From positions 1 to 61,610 of the forward strand of contig JAGZUF010000016.1 of assembly GCA_018380115.1 (NCBI GenBank): 61,610 nucleotides of DNA, written 5' to 3'. The notes below the pieces were generated by a model. It made no database searches. It worked only from the letters and a program-made list of their open reading frames with translations, and was not told the origin of the DNA. Source of the DNA: Oscillospiraceae bacterium. GTDB taxonomy: Bacteria; Bacillota; Clostridia; Oscillospirales; Ruminococcaceae. The position numbers and the translations under genes are program-made. Below are positions 44,303 through 55,400 of this stretch, one piece after another (the first letter of the stretch is position 1; the number at the start of each line of letters is the position of its first letter).

Positions 44303-44318
44303 GATAAAGCGCTTTATC
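44303..44318. promoter_or_regulatory. LacI-type operator
   Basis: Perfect 16-bp palindrome GATAAAGCGCTTTATC with central CG. It lies directly downstream of a TTGACT/TATGCT promoter (44362-44333) and immediately upstream of an alternative TATAAT (44302-44297), so binding would block either one. Confidence 0.75.
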
Positions 44319-44332
44319 CATTCTTCATGTTA

Positions 44333-44362
44333 AGCATACCCCTATCATATGCGAAAAGTCAA
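44333..44362 (-). promoter_or_regulatory. Sugar operon promoter
   Basis: Minus-strand TTGACT (44362-44357), 18-bp spacer, TATGCT (44338-44333), placing the operator at about +8 to +23. Confidence 0.55.
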
Positions 44363-44570
44363 CAACTTTCCTTTATCAACAAACCATTTTGTCCCGGATG
44401 CATAATTTTTCACTTTACTATTTGTAAACTTCTCTAAAGCAAAACATCTTTTACACCTAAATTTCGCTAAGAAACCTTTTTCAGCTTAACCAATTGGCCT
44501 TCTTTCTTTTCTATCGCCTTGCCAATTTTCGGCAACCCACCTTGCTTAGTTAGATGGCTATATATAAAAA
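44363..44570. other. AT-rich gene-free stretch
   Basis: Between the sugar operon promoter and the terminator of the DUF1361-like gene. I find no ORF, repeat or RNA in it. Confidence 0.5.
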
Positions 44571-44592
44571 GAAGCCGCGTTGGGCGGCCTAT
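44571..44592 (-). terminator. Short terminator of the DUF1361-like gene
   Basis: GCCGC/GCGGC stem with CTTTTTATA following on the minus strand. Confidence 0.5.
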
Positions 44593-44609
44593 TTCTGTAT
44601 CTCTACTTT

Positions 44610-45422
44610 TCATATGGAAATAAAGCTTAATCTTTGCAGGCAGTTTTGATCAGCTGAAAACACGTCCATAACCATTTTTATTGCACAAAACGCCCGGCAA
44701 AAATGCACATAGGAAGAGTACCGCCCGCCACGGCCAAAACGAACAAAAAAAGCGTCCGCGCTCTTTAGCGGCGCCCGTACCAGGTGTTCAAGGTACAGAA
44801 TATCCCCGCTGTTGAACTGAAAAAAGCGCCCCATAGAAACCCAAAGCCCGCACAGAAGGCAAAGACAGGCGATGCACGCCCACCGGTCTGCTGCGCCGAA
44901 AGCGGCGGGCACAGTGCGCTCAAACTGATACAGAGCCCGGCATCCCAGCGCCGCAGCAAAAAAGGCCCCCACGCCAATCAGCAGCAACAGCATCCACTCG
45001 CGCAGCAGCGCGGAGTGCCGCACCGCAGCGCCGCCGTTTTCCAGCTGCTTCACCCATTCCCTATTCAGCGGCACACGAATCAGGTTTGTAATCATGTAAA
45101 AGGCATTCGGCAGCAAAAACACCCAGACAAGCTTTGCCGCCCATCTGAGAGCAGATACCCGGCAGTGCTGCACGGCCTGGAACAAAAAAAGAAGCAGCGC
45201 AGCCAGCAGGATATTCCACGCAAGGCCGGCGGCCAGCATATCCCCGGTGCGCAGGCTGTAATACGCACATGCAGCCCCATACAGCACAAGCGAACCAACT
45301 ATTGTTACCGCTTTCACCGCGGCATCTTCTTCACCCAAAAAGAAAACTGAACCATCCCGCCGCTTTCCCTGCCGCTGTACCCCAGCGGCCCGGATAACAA
45401 AAAAGGATATGCCTTTCAGCAT
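44610..45422 (-). CDS. DUF1361-like membrane protein
   Basis: About 270 aa with six to seven membrane segments. WVFLLPNAFYMITNLIRV matches the DUF1361 core and WVSMGRFFQFNSGDI the later conserved helix. Unknown function. The start is unclear: 45422 (ATG) is reported, but no ribosome site is good; a GTG at 45449 would lie 8 bases from the end of tRNA-Val. It is likely read from the tRNA promoter. Confidence 0.65.
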   Translation of the reverse strand: MLKGISFFVIRAAGVQRQGKRRDGSVFFLGEEDAAVKAVTIVGSLVLYGAACAYYSLRTGDMLAAGLAWNILLAALLLFLFQAVQHCRVSALRWAAKLVWVFLLPNAFYMITNLIRVPLNREWVKQLENGGAAVRHSALLREWMLLLLIGVGAFFAAALGCRALYQFERTVPAAFGAADRWACIACLCLLCGLWVSMGRFFQFNSGDILYLEHLVRAPLKSADAFFVRFGRGGRYSSYVHFCRAFCAIKMVMDVFSADQNCLQRLSFISI

Positions 45423-45456
45423 ATCCAATGCCACATGCCCTTCCGGCACAATAACT

Positions 45457-45532
45457 TGGTGCGCGGTAACGGACTCGAACCGCTGACCCTCTGCACGTCA
45501 AGCAGATGCTCTACCAGCTGAGCTAACCGCGC
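45457..45532 (-). tRNA. tRNA-Val (GAC anticodon)
   Basis: 76 nt with encoded CCA. Acceptor GCGCGGT pairs with ACCGCGC, D-arm AGCTCAGCTGGTAGAGC, anticodon arm TCTGC-TTGACGT-GCAGA gives GAC, T-loop GGTTCGAGTCC. Own promoter TTGCAT (45597-45592)/TATAAT (45574-45569), 17-bp spacer. Confidence 0.95.
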
Positions 45533-45568
45533 ATATACGCCCGCAGCACGGGGAAATGTAGCTTTATC

Positions 45569-45597
45569 ATTATAGCAAACCTGTTCAAAAAATGCAA
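45569..45597 (-). promoter_or_regulatory. tRNA-Val promoter
   Basis: Minus-strand TTGCAT, 17-bp spacer, consensus TATAAT. Confidence 0.7.
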
Positions 45598-45686
45598 GCC
45601 GTTTTTTCGGGCCGTCCGGCGCAGCGCCCGCCGGGCGCAAATGTTCTGAAAACGGCCTGCCGCCCTCAGTTTCCGGGCATTTCACC

Positions 45687-45723
45687 TTGACAAGCTGCAT
45701 CCCCGTATTATACAATATATTGT
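45687..45723 (+). promoter_or_regulatory. typA promoter with a palindrome at the start point
   Basis: TTGACA (45687-45692), 18-bp spacer, TACAAT (45711-45716). The 12-bp palindrome ACAATATATTGT (45712-45723) covers the -10 and the likely start. Confidence 0.6.
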
Positions 45724-45763
45724 CGTGAAATTTGGTATATCTTACAAAAAGAGGAAGCTGAAT

Positions 45764-47593
45764 ATGAAACAGAATAATTTGCGCAACATTGCCATTATTG
45801 CGCATGTAGACCACGGCAAGACCACGCTTGTGGACCAGATGCTGAAGCAGTCCGGCGCGTTCCGCGAAAACCAGCAGGTGGCCGAGCGCGTGATGGATTC
45901 GGGCGATATCGAGCGCGAGCGCGGCATCACCATTCTTGCCAAAAACGCCGCCACCTACTATGACGGTGTGAAGATCAATATTGTAGACACCCCGGGCCAT
46001 GCCGATTTCGGCGGTGAGGTGGAGCGCGTTTTGAAAATGGTGAACGGCGTGCTGCTGCTGGTGGATGCCGCCGAAGGCTGCATGCCGCAGACGCGCTTTG
46101 TGCTGCAGAAGGCTTTACAGCAGAATCTTTCGCTCGTCATTGCTGTGAACAAGATAGACAGGCCCGACGCACGCGTGAAGGAAGTAATCGACGAGATTCT
46201 TCTTCTTCTGATGGACCTTGGCGCCACAGACGAGCAGCTGGACAGTCCGATGGTGTTCTGCTCCGGCCGTGCCGGTACGGCCAGCTATTCGCCCGATGTG
46301 CCGGGCACAGACCTTGTGCCCTTGTTCCGCACGATTCTGGACTATGTGGCCCCGCCGGAGGGTGACCCCGGCGCGCCGCTCGCCATGCTGTGCTCCTCCA
46401 TCGACTATAACGAATTCGTGGGGCGCATCGGCATCGGCCGGGTGGAGAACGGCACAATAAAGGTGGGCCAGGATGTTGCCGTGTGCGACTGGCATGATAA
46501 AGACCTTGCCAGGCGCGGGCGCATTACGGCGCTTTACAGCTTTGCAGCCAACGGCCGCACCCCGGTGGAGGAAGCCGGCGCCGGCGATATTGTGGCCTTC
46601 TCCGGCCTGACGGATATCTCTATCGGCAACACGCTGTGCGACCCGGCCCTTGTGCAGCCTCTGCCCTTTGTGAAGATAAACGACCCCACGGTGGAGATGA
46701 CCTTCTCGGTGAATGACAGCCCCTTTGCGGGCAAAGAGGGCAAGTTCGTCACCTCGCGCCAGATTCGCGACCGCCTGCACAAGGAGCTTTTGAAGGACGT
46801 GGCTCTGAAGGTGGAGGATTCCGCCACCACAGAGAGCTTCCGTGTGATGGGGCGCGGCGAAATGCACCTCTCTATCCTCATCGAGACCATGCGCCGCGAG
46901 GGTTATGAGCTTCAGGTTTCGCCGCCTAAAGTGCTGACGCACGAAGAGAACGGCAAGCTGATGGAGCCGATGGAGCATGTTGTAATAGACGTGCCCACAG
47001 AGTACCAGGGCAGCGTGATGCAGAAGCTGGGCGCGCGCAAGGGCGAGCTGGAGCAAATGGCGCCCCTTGGCACCACGCGCATGCGCATTGAATTCCGCAT
47101 TCCGGCGCGCGGGCTGTTCGGCTACCGCAGCGAATTTCTCACCGATACGCACGGCGAAGGCATCCTGAACACCATTTTTGACGGCTATGACGAATGGCGC
47201 GGCGAGCTGCCCGGCCGTTCCACCGGCAGCCTTGTGAGCCACGAGACGGGCACGGCGGTGACCTATGGCCTGTTCAACGCGCAGCAGCGCGGCACGCTGA
47301 TTGTAAACCCGGGCGATAAGGTGTACGAAGGCATGGTGGTAGGCTATAGCCCTGCAGGCGAGGATATCACGGTAAATGTGTGCAAAACAAAGCACCTCAC
47401 TAATACCCGCGCATCCGGCAGCGATGACGCCCTGCGCCTTGTGCCGGTTTCAAAGTTCAGCCTGGAAGAGAGCCTCGAATTCCTTAAACCGGACGAGCTT
47501 CTGGAAGTGACGCCGCAGAGCATACGCATCCGCAAGCGCATTTTGAACCACGACCTTCGCATGAAAGCCCTCAAGGGCGGCAAGAATGCTTGA
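45764..47593 (+). CDS. typA: Ribosome-associated GTPase TypA/BipA
   Basis: 609 aa translational GTPase. G1 AHVDHGKT (13-20), the RGITI switch region, DTPGHADFGGEVERV and NKIDRPDARV; then EF-G-like domains 3 and 5 and the BipA-specific C-terminal domain. It assists 50S assembly at low temperature or stress. ATG at 45764 follows AGAGGAAGC; a longer frame reading is rejected. Confidence 0.97.
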   Translation: MKQNNLRNIAIIAHVDHGKTTLVDQMLKQSGAFRENQQVAERVMDSGDIERERGITILAKNAATYYDGVKINIVDTPGHADFGGEVERVLKMVNGVLLLVDAAEGCMPQTRFVLQKALQQNLSLVIAVNKIDRPDARVKEVIDEILLLLMDLGATDEQLDSPMVFCSGRAGTASYSPDVPGTDLVPLFRTILDYVAPPEGDPGAPLAMLCSSIDYNEFVGRIGIGRVENGTIKVGQDVAVCDWHDKDLARRGRITALYSFAANGRTPVEEAGAGDIVAFSGLTDISIGNTLCDPALVQPLPFVKINDPTVEMTFSVNDSPFAGKEGKFVTSRQIRDRLHKELLKDVALKVEDSATTESFRVMGRGEMHLSILIETMRREGYELQVSPPKVLTHEENGKLMEPMEHVVIDVPTEYQGSVMQKLGARKGELEQMAPLGTTRMRIEFRIPARGLFGYRSEFLTDTHGEGILNTIFDGYDEWRGELPGRSTGSLVSHETGTAVTYGLFNAQQRGTLIVNPGDKVYEGMVVGYSPAGEDITVNVCKTKHLTNTRASGSDDALRLVPVSKFSLEESLEFLKPDELLEVTPQSIRIRKRILNHDLRMKALKGGKNA

Positions 47594-47621
47594 CGCCTCT
47601 CCTTTTTAGCCAGATAAAGTG

Positions 47622-47660
47622 CCCCTTCGCTTTGGCCCCGCCTGCGAAGGGGTATTTTTT
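47622..47660 (+). terminator. typA terminator
   Basis: CCCCTTCGC/GCGAAGGGG stem with a 13-nt loop, then TATTTTTTC. Confidence 0.8.
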
Positions 47661-47682
47661 CATTCCCGCAGCGGGTACGCCC

Positions 47683-47711
47683 TTGTGAAAGCCAGGCACT
47701 CGTGCTATGAT
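47683..47711 (+). promoter_or_regulatory. Promoter of the GNAT gene
   Basis: TTGTGA (47683-47688), 17-bp spacer, TATGAT (47706-47711). Confidence 0.6.
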
Positions 47712-47778
47712 AGATAAAACTGCATCGCACGGGTGCAATATGGGAAGGGCGAAAGGCCAGAAAGGAAGCTTTTGAAAC

Positions 47779-48246
47779 ATGCCCGAAAATGTAAGGCTCC
47801 GCCGCCTGCGCGAGGCGCCGGAATATCTGGAGCAGGCTTCGCGCTGGTTCAGCGAGCAATGGGGCATTGCACAAACAGAATATATGCAAAGCATGCGCGC
47901 CTGTCTTGCCGGGGCGCGCGTCCCGCAGTGGTATTTTGCCACGAACAGCGAGCGCCGCATTGTGGCAGGGGCAGGTGTCATTGAAAACGACTTCCATCCC
48001 AGGACGGATTTAGCGCCCAATCTGTGCGCGCTGTATGTAGAACCCGCTTTGCGTGGCCGCGGCCTTGCCACGCAGATGCTGGCCTTTGCCCGGCAGGACA
48101 TGCACGCGCTCGGCATTGCGCGGCTGTACCTCATTACGGACCACACGCAGTTTTATGAGCATTGCGGCTGGAAATTTCTCTGCCCCGTCACAGATAATGA
48201 GGGCGTCCCCATGCGCATTTACACTGCGCCCACAATTTCCGTTTGA
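47779..48246 (+). CDS. GNAT-family N-acetyltransferase
   Basis: 155 aa. Acetyl-CoA motif LYVEPALRGRGLATQMLAFARQDM followed by ARLYLITDHTQFYEHCGWKFL. Front part ASRWFSEQWG and WYFATNSERRIVAGAGVIEND supports substrate binding. Acceptor not predictable. Single gene with its own promoter and terminator. Confidence 0.9.
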   Translation: MPENVRLRRLREAPEYLEQASRWFSEQWGIAQTEYMQSMRACLAGARVPQWYFATNSERRIVAGAGVIENDFHPRTDLAPNLCALYVEPALRGRGLATQMLAFARQDMHALGIARLYLITDHTQFYEHCGWKFLCPVTDNEGVPMRIYTAPTISV

Positions 48247-48281
48247 GCCCCCTCAGCCTGTTTCAGCGGTGACACAAGGAA

Positions 48282-48320
48282 GCCCACGGCGGTTTTACAA
48301 AACCGCCGTGGGCCTTTTTT
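48282..48320. terminator. Terminator between GNAT and ftsH
   Basis: Perfect 15-bp stem GCCCACGGCGGTTTT/AAAACCGCCGTGGGC followed by CTTTTTT. Separates convergent genes. Confidence 0.85.
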
Positions 48321-48352
48321 CTATTCTGACGCCAATATGCAGGCATTGCCGC

Positions 48353-50515
<2,163 letters not shown>

Positions 50516-50557
50516 AAGTATGCCTCCCCGCGCGGGCCATGCGGCCGCGCTGTACAA

Positions 50558-51109
50558 TCAGACGGAATATACTTCCGGCTTCAGGATGCCGATATACGGC
50601 AGGTTGCGGTATTTTTCATCGTAATCCAGCCCGTAGCCAATGACAAACTCATCCGGCACGGAAAAGCCGATGTAATCGGCCACCAGGTCCACCTTGCGGC
50701 GGCTGGGCTTATCCAGCAGCGTGGCTATTTTGATAGAGGCCGGGCCGCGGCTGGCAAGCAGTTCTTTGATATAGCTGAGAGTGAGGCCCGAATCGAGGAT
50801 ATCCTCCACAATGAGAAGGTCCTTACCGGCCAGGGGCACGTCCAGGTCCTTTACAATTTTCACCACGCCTGACGACTTCACCCCGGAGCCGTAGCTGGAC
50901 ACCACCATAAAGTCGATCTCCGCAGGCACTTCAATGGCGCGCATCAAATCCGCCAAAAATACCACAGCGCCCTTCAGCACCGTCACCAGCATCAGGTTTT
51001 TGCCCTTATATTCCTGGCTGATGCGCGCGCCCATTTCTTTGCACTTGGCGCGGATCTCCTCTTCGCTGAGCAGAACGCGCAGTACGTCCTGCTGCATGTT
51101 TTCACTCAT
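50558..51109 (-). CDS. hpt: Hypoxanthine-guanine phosphoribosyltransferase
   Basis: 183 aa purine salvage enzyme. MVTVLKGAVVFLADL-like segment (here VTVLKGAVVFLADLMRAI) binds substrate, LLIVEDILDSGLTL is the PRPP motif, and FVIGYGLDYDEKYRNLPYIGIL the C-terminal signature. ATG follows AGGAGG. Upstream of ftsH, the usual Firmicutes order. Confidence 0.96.
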   Translation of the reverse strand: MSENMQQDVLRVLLSEEEIRAKCKEMGARISQEYKGKNLMLVTVLKGAVVFLADLMRAIEVPAEIDFMVVSSYGSGVKSSGVVKIVKDLDVPLAGKDLLIVEDILDSGLTLSYIKELLASRGPASIKIATLLDKPSRRKVDLVADYIGFSVPDEFVIGYGLDYDEKYRNLPYIGILKPEVYSV

Positions 51110-51203
51110 TGTATGAACCTCCTGTGCCCGGCGCGCACGTCCTGCGCGCCCGGTATATGCTGTTTGCCCGGCAGCCCGTGCCCCGGTGGGATAGATATTC
51201 TTT

Positions 51204-51232
51204 ATTTTATCATATTCCATATGAAAAAATAA
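51204..51232 (-). promoter_or_regulatory. hpt-ftsH promoter
   Basis: Minus-strand extended -10 TGATAAAAT (TAAAAT at 51209-51204) with a weak TTATTT box 17 bp upstream. Confidence 0.5.
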
Positions 51233-51292
51233 GGGGGCTTTTCTCTTTTTTCACGGCTTTTTCGTTTCTTTTACGCCATGGCCCCCTTCAGG

Positions 51293-51330
51293 CAAAAAAG
51301 AAAGCGCCGCGCTCTTTCCGCAGGAAAAGC
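51293..51330 (-). terminator. dnaB terminator
   Basis: GCGCTTTTCC/GGAAAGAGCGC hairpin followed on the minus strand by CTTTCTTTTTTG. Confidence 0.55.
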
Positions 51331-51367
51331 GCCGCGCATGAAAACAGCGCAAAAGCAGCGCGCCCTT

Positions 51368-52744
51368 TCAGTGCATATGGGAATAATCCACATTTGTAAA
51401 ACGGGTGTGCGCGCCGTCCCAGGCGAGGTCTACCTTGCCCACTTCGCCATGGCGGTTTTTTGCCACAATGCACTCTGCAATGCTGGTGTCCGCCTCTTCG
51501 CCGTTGTCATAATATGCCTCGCGGTACAAAAACAGCACTACGTCCGCATCCTGCTCGATAGAGCCGGAATCACGCAGGTCGCTCAGCACAGGGCGGTGGT
51601 CGGTACGGTTTTTTTCCGCTGAACGCGAAAGCTGGCTGAGCGCAATAATGGGTACATTCAGCTCTTTCGCCATGATTTTAAGGTTTCTTGTGATTTCGCT
51701 TATCTCCTGCACGCGGTTTTCCGTGCGCTTGCCAGTGCTCATGAGCTGCAGATAATCGATAATGACAAGGCCGATATCCTCGCGGGCGGGGTCCTGATTG
51801 ATGCGGCGTATCTTCGCCTTCATCTCCGGGATGGTGATATTGGAGGTGTCGTCAAGGAACATATTGGTATGCGCCAGCACCTCGGCCACGCGTGCAAGGT
51901 CCTGCCAGTTCTCGCTGGAGAGCTGGCCCGTGCGGAACGCCTGGCTGTCAATGGCCGCCTCGCTGGACAGCACACGGTTCACAAGCTGGTCTTTTGTCAT
52001 TTCCAAGCTGAAAATGGCCACCGGCACATTCTGCTTTTTGGCCACATTGGTGGCGATGTTCAGGGCAAACGAAGTTTTCCCCATGCCGGGGCGCGCGGCC
52101 AGAATGATGAGGTCCGACCGGCCAAGGCCCGTGAGCATGGTGTCGAGATAATTGAACCCCGTGGGGATGCCCAGATATTTTTCGCGGTTGGGGCCCGATA
52201 TCTCCTGCAAATGAGCAAAAGTATCGATGATAACACTGGAGATGGGCGAAAGCGCAGAGGAATCGCGCCCTGCGCGGATCTGGTAAATCTTCTGCTCGGC
52301 GCTCTCCAGCAGAAGCTCTGGGTCCGTCTCCTCCGCCGTCTGCTCCAAAATAGTCTTGGCCGCGCCGATAAGCTGGCGCACGCGGTATTTTTCGGCAATG
52401 ATGTTCACATAAGTGCCGATATGCGAAAGCGAGGGCACCGTTTCTGCAAGCTGCGTCAGGTACACTTTCGCCTCTTCCTCAGTGGCAAAGGTGCCTGCGT
52501 CCTGCACGGCGGCCAGCAGCGTCACAAAATCCACCGGCGCGCCCGCCGTAAACAGGCGCACGATTTCGGAAAATATCTCGCCGTTCTGGCGCGCATAAAA
52601 CATTTCGGGGCGCAGGGTCTCCACCATTTTAGGGATATTTTCCACATCCAGAATAGCGGCGCCCAGCACGGCCTGCTCGGCCTCCATACTATAGGGCAGG
52701 TTTACCCCCAGCGCCTCTAAGGAAAGATTCATGCCCGCAGCCAT
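51368..52744 (-). CDS. dnaB: Replicative DNA helicase
   Basis: 458 aa hexameric helicase. N-terminal DnaG-interacting domain (NLPYSMEAEQAVLGAAILD to 120) and RecA-like domain with Walker A ARPGMGKT (217-224), FSLEMTKDQLVNR, Walker B LVIIDYLQLM and RDSGSIEQDADVVLFLYR. ATG follows AAAGGGGG. Last gene of the rnj-gdpP-rplI-dnaB run. Confidence 0.97.
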   Translation of the reverse strand: MAAGMNLSLEALGVNLPYSMEAEQAVLGAAILDVENIPKMVETLRPEMFYARQNGEIFSEIVRLFTAGAPVDFVTLLAAVQDAGTFATEEEAKVYLTQLAETVPSLSHIGTYVNIIAEKYRVRQLIGAAKTILEQTAEETDPELLLESAEQKIYQIRAGRDSSALSPISSVIIDTFAHLQEISGPNREKYLGIPTGFNYLDTMLTGLGRSDLIILAARPGMGKTSFALNIATNVAKKQNVPVAIFSLEMTKDQLVNRVLSSEAAIDSQAFRTGQLSSENWQDLARVAEVLAHTNMFLDDTSNITIPEMKAKIRRINQDPAREDIGLVIIDYLQLMSTGKRTENRVQEISEITRNLKIMAKELNVPIIALSQLSRSAEKNRTDHRPVLSDLRDSGSIEQDADVVLFLYREAYYDNGEEADTSIAECIVAKNRHGEVGKVDLAWDGAHTRFTNVDYSHMH

Positions 52745-52775
52745 ACTCCGGCCCCCTTTCGCCGCGCGTTGCGCG

Positions 52776-53219
52776 TCATTCTTCCACTTTCACCTTCAGC
52801 TTTGCCACCACCTGCGGGTACACCCGCACTTCCACCTCATAGGTGCCAAATGCCTTGATATCGGCATCCAGCACAACCTTGCGCTTATCCACCGGCTCAC
52901 CCACAAGCTTCGAGAGGCCCCCGGCAATATCCTTGGCCGTGATGGAGCCAAACAGGCGGCCGCCCTGGCCTGCCTTGCCCTTCAGGGCCACTGTTTTCCC
53001 CTGTATCTTTTGGGCCAGCGCCTGCGCGGCGGCCAGCTCTTCTGCGGCGTGGTGCTGCTTTGCGGCAGCCTTTGTCTTCACTTCGTTCACGGCGCTGGCA
53101 CTGGCCTCCACCGCCAGCCCGCGCGGGAACAGAAAGTTACGGGCATAGCCGTCCGACACCTCGTACACGCCGTCCTTTTTCCCAATGGATTTCACATCCT
53201 GTTTGAGCACGATTTTCAT
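52776..53219 (-). CDS. rplI: 50S ribosomal protein L9 (bL9)
   Basis: 147 aa. KIVLKQDVKSIGKKDGVYEVSDGYARNFL starts the N-terminal RNA-binding domain (residues 2-30), PRGLAVEAS follows, then the long connecting helix and the C-terminal domain ending VVAKLKVKVEE. The start at 53219 has GAGGGGAGAG. Sits between gdpP and dnaB as in many Firmicutes. Confidence 0.97.
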   Translation of the reverse strand: MKIVLKQDVKSIGKKDGVYEVSDGYARNFLFPRGLAVEASASAVNEVKTKAAAKQHHAAEELAAAQALAQKIQGKTVALKGKAGQGGRLFGSITAKDIAGGLSKLVGEPVDKRKVVLDADIKAFGTYEVEVRVYPQVVAKLKVKVEE

Positions 53220-53380
53220 GGCAAATACACTCTCCCCTCTGCGGCGCAGGCACTTGCCCGCGCTGTGCGCGGCCGCAGCAGCGGCCGTGTCTGCCTGTCT
53301 ATCATAGCACAAAGCGCGCCGCCGGGCAACCGGCCGCACGCGCGCCCTGCACCAGCCCGGCTTGGCCGGGCGGGTCTTTT

Positions 53381-55360
53381 TTACGCCCTGCTTTTTGCGC
53401 CGCGGGCCTCGGCACGCTGATTTTCGCGGTATTCATGAATAATATCCATCAGCCTCTGCTTTGTCTCCTTCAGCGTGGCCTCCCGCAGCTGGGCCCCCGC
53501 CATGGTAAGGTGGCCGCCTCCGCCCAGCTGCTCCATAATGACCTGCACGTTCACATCGCCCATGCTTCGGGCAGAGACGTTGATGCCGCTGCCAGTGTCC
53601 ACAGCCACAAAGCTGGCCTCTACGCCGCTGATGCTCAAAAGGTCGTTAGCAGCCTGCGGCACCACTACCATCATATCAGCGGGCACATCGTCTGAAACAG
53701 AAATGGCGCACCCCTCGTACACTTGGGCGGCTGCCACCAACTTCGCCTTGTAGGTGTAGCTTTCCAGCGTGTCGCAGAAAAGTTTTTTCACCTCCTGCGT
53801 CTGTGCGCCCATGCGGCGCAGGTAAGCCGCAGCCTCAAAGGTGCGCACACCTGTGTGCAGCGCAAAGTTGCGCGTGTCCAGCGTGATGCCCGCCAGAAGG
53901 GCCTGTGCCTCCAGCGGCGTCATTTTATCCTCTTTTTCACCGCCGGCATACTGCACCAGTTCCGTCACCAGCTCGGACGCACTGGACGCATACGGCTCGT
54001 GATAGAAGATAACGCTGTTGTCGATATAGCCCACACCCTTGCGGTGATGGTCTATCACCACCACGTTTGCAGCCATTTCGTACAGCTGGTTAGATTCCAG
54101 CATCTGCGGCATGTGCACGTCCACAATGATGAGAAGTGTATCCTTTGTGATGGCATTTTCCGCCTGTTCCGGGCTGATGAAGTCGTCCCCGAAGCCCGCC
54201 TTCTCAAATTCCCGAATCAAGTTTGCGGCAAAGCTCTGGCGGCGGTTTACCACCACGCTGGCAGGCTTTTTGCACATTTTGCAAAAGCGCAGCATGCCAA
54301 CAGCGGCACCCACGCAGTCAAGGTCTGAGCGCTTGTGCCCCATGATGAACACTTCTTCACACTGTTCAATCAAATCTTTCAGGGCGCTGGCGATGATGCG
54401 GCTTTTCACCTTCGAACGCTTCTCTACGCTGCGCGAAACGCCGCCGTAAAAGGCAAAGCCGTCCTCTGTCTTTACTGCAGCCTGGTCACCGCCGCGGCCC
54501 AGGGCCATATCCAGCGCCTGCGCTGCCATATCCATGCCCTCGCGCAGTGTCTCGCCGCCGCGGCCCACACCGATGGAAAGCGTCACTGTGCCCTGCTCGT
54601 CCCCAATGGCGCGCACCGTATCCAGAATGGAAAAGCGCGCGGCGATGATCTGGCTGAGATAGCGCTCTTCCACCACAGCCACATAGCGCGAGGCGGAAGT
54701 GCGGCGCAGAAAGCCTGTGGCCTGGCCCACGAACTGCTCCAGAGCATAATCCACCTCGCCCGCAATGCGCGCGCGGTCGGAGTCTTTCATTTCCTTGAGC
54801 ACCTCGTCGTATGTATCCACGGCGATGAGCAGCACCGCCGGGCGCGCGGCCAGGTATTCGTCTGCACGGTTTTTCAGCACCGTGTCGTCCACAAGATATG
54901 CGACAAACAGCGCCTCGTCCGCCGAGGCGCGGCTGCCGTACACCGTCCACCGCCGCCCGCCGAAGCGCAGGGGCTGGCCCTCTTTGGCGGCGGCCTTTTT
55001 TTCGTCCAGCCCGGGCATCACCCGGCCCGCAGGCACAAGGCACGCGTCGCCGCCGCCCAGCACGTCCTGTGAGAAGGCGTCGTTATACCACACAATGCTT
55101 CCGCCGGACACCACTACCACAGGCATCGCCAGGCTTGCAAAGGTGGACTGCGCCTTCTCGCCGCTGCCGTGCAGAAGCTTTGCCATGCGCCTTCGCAAAG
55201 CCTTCACGTTCCAGAACAACAAAAGCCCCATCACCGCCAGCACAGGCACCACCACAATAAGCAGCATGGGTTTCACCGCCGCCAGCATGCCCGCCAGGAC
55301 GGCGCACGCGGCGCCGAGCGTCAGAATGGTAAGGTCCACGGTCCAGATGCGTTTGTTCAA
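53381..55360 (-). CDS. gdpP: Cyclic-di-AMP phosphodiesterase GdpP
   Basis: 659 aa membrane protein that breaks down c-di-AMP. Two membrane helices (10-28, 31-50), a degenerate PAS region, a degenerate GGDEF-like domain (170-300, no GGDEF motif), then DHH and DHHA1 domains: MGHKRSDLDCVG (340-351), IIVDVHMPQ and VVVIDHHRKG (DHH at 437-439), and GGGGHLTMAGAQ near the end. TTG start with GGGGAGGG upstream. Confidence 0.95.
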   Translation of the reverse strand: MNKRIWTVDLTILTLGAACAVLAGMLAAVKPMLLIVVVPVLAVMGLLLFWNVKALRRRMAKLLHGSGEKAQSTFASLAMPVVVVSGGSIVWYNDAFSQDVLGGGDACLVPAGRVMPGLDEKKAAAKEGQPLRFGGRRWTVYGSRASADEALFVAYLVDDTVLKNRADEYLAARPAVLLIAVDTYDEVLKEMKDSDRARIAGEVDYALEQFVGQATGFLRRTSASRYVAVVEERYLSQIIAARFSILDTVRAIGDEQGTVTLSIGVGRGGETLREGMDMAAQALDMALGRGGDQAAVKTEDGFAFYGGVSRSVEKRSKVKSRIIASALKDLIEQCEEVFIMGHKRSDLDCVGAAVGMLRFCKMCKKPASVVVNRRQSFAANLIREFEKAGFGDDFISPEQAENAITKDTLLIIVDVHMPQMLESNQLYEMAANVVVIDHHRKGVGYIDNSVIFYHEPYASSASELVTELVQYAGGEKEDKMTPLEAQALLAGITLDTRNFALHTGVRTFEAAAYLRRMGAQTQEVKKLFCDTLESYTYKAKLVAAAQVYEGCAISVSDDVPADMMVVVPQAANDLLSISGVEASFVAVDTGSGINVSARSMGDVNVQVIMEQLGGGGHLTMAGAQLREATLKETKQRLMDIIHEYRENQRAEARGAKSRA

Positions 55361-55400
55361 TGTGCTTCCCTCCCCGGCACCGCGCACAGGCGGCGGGCCG

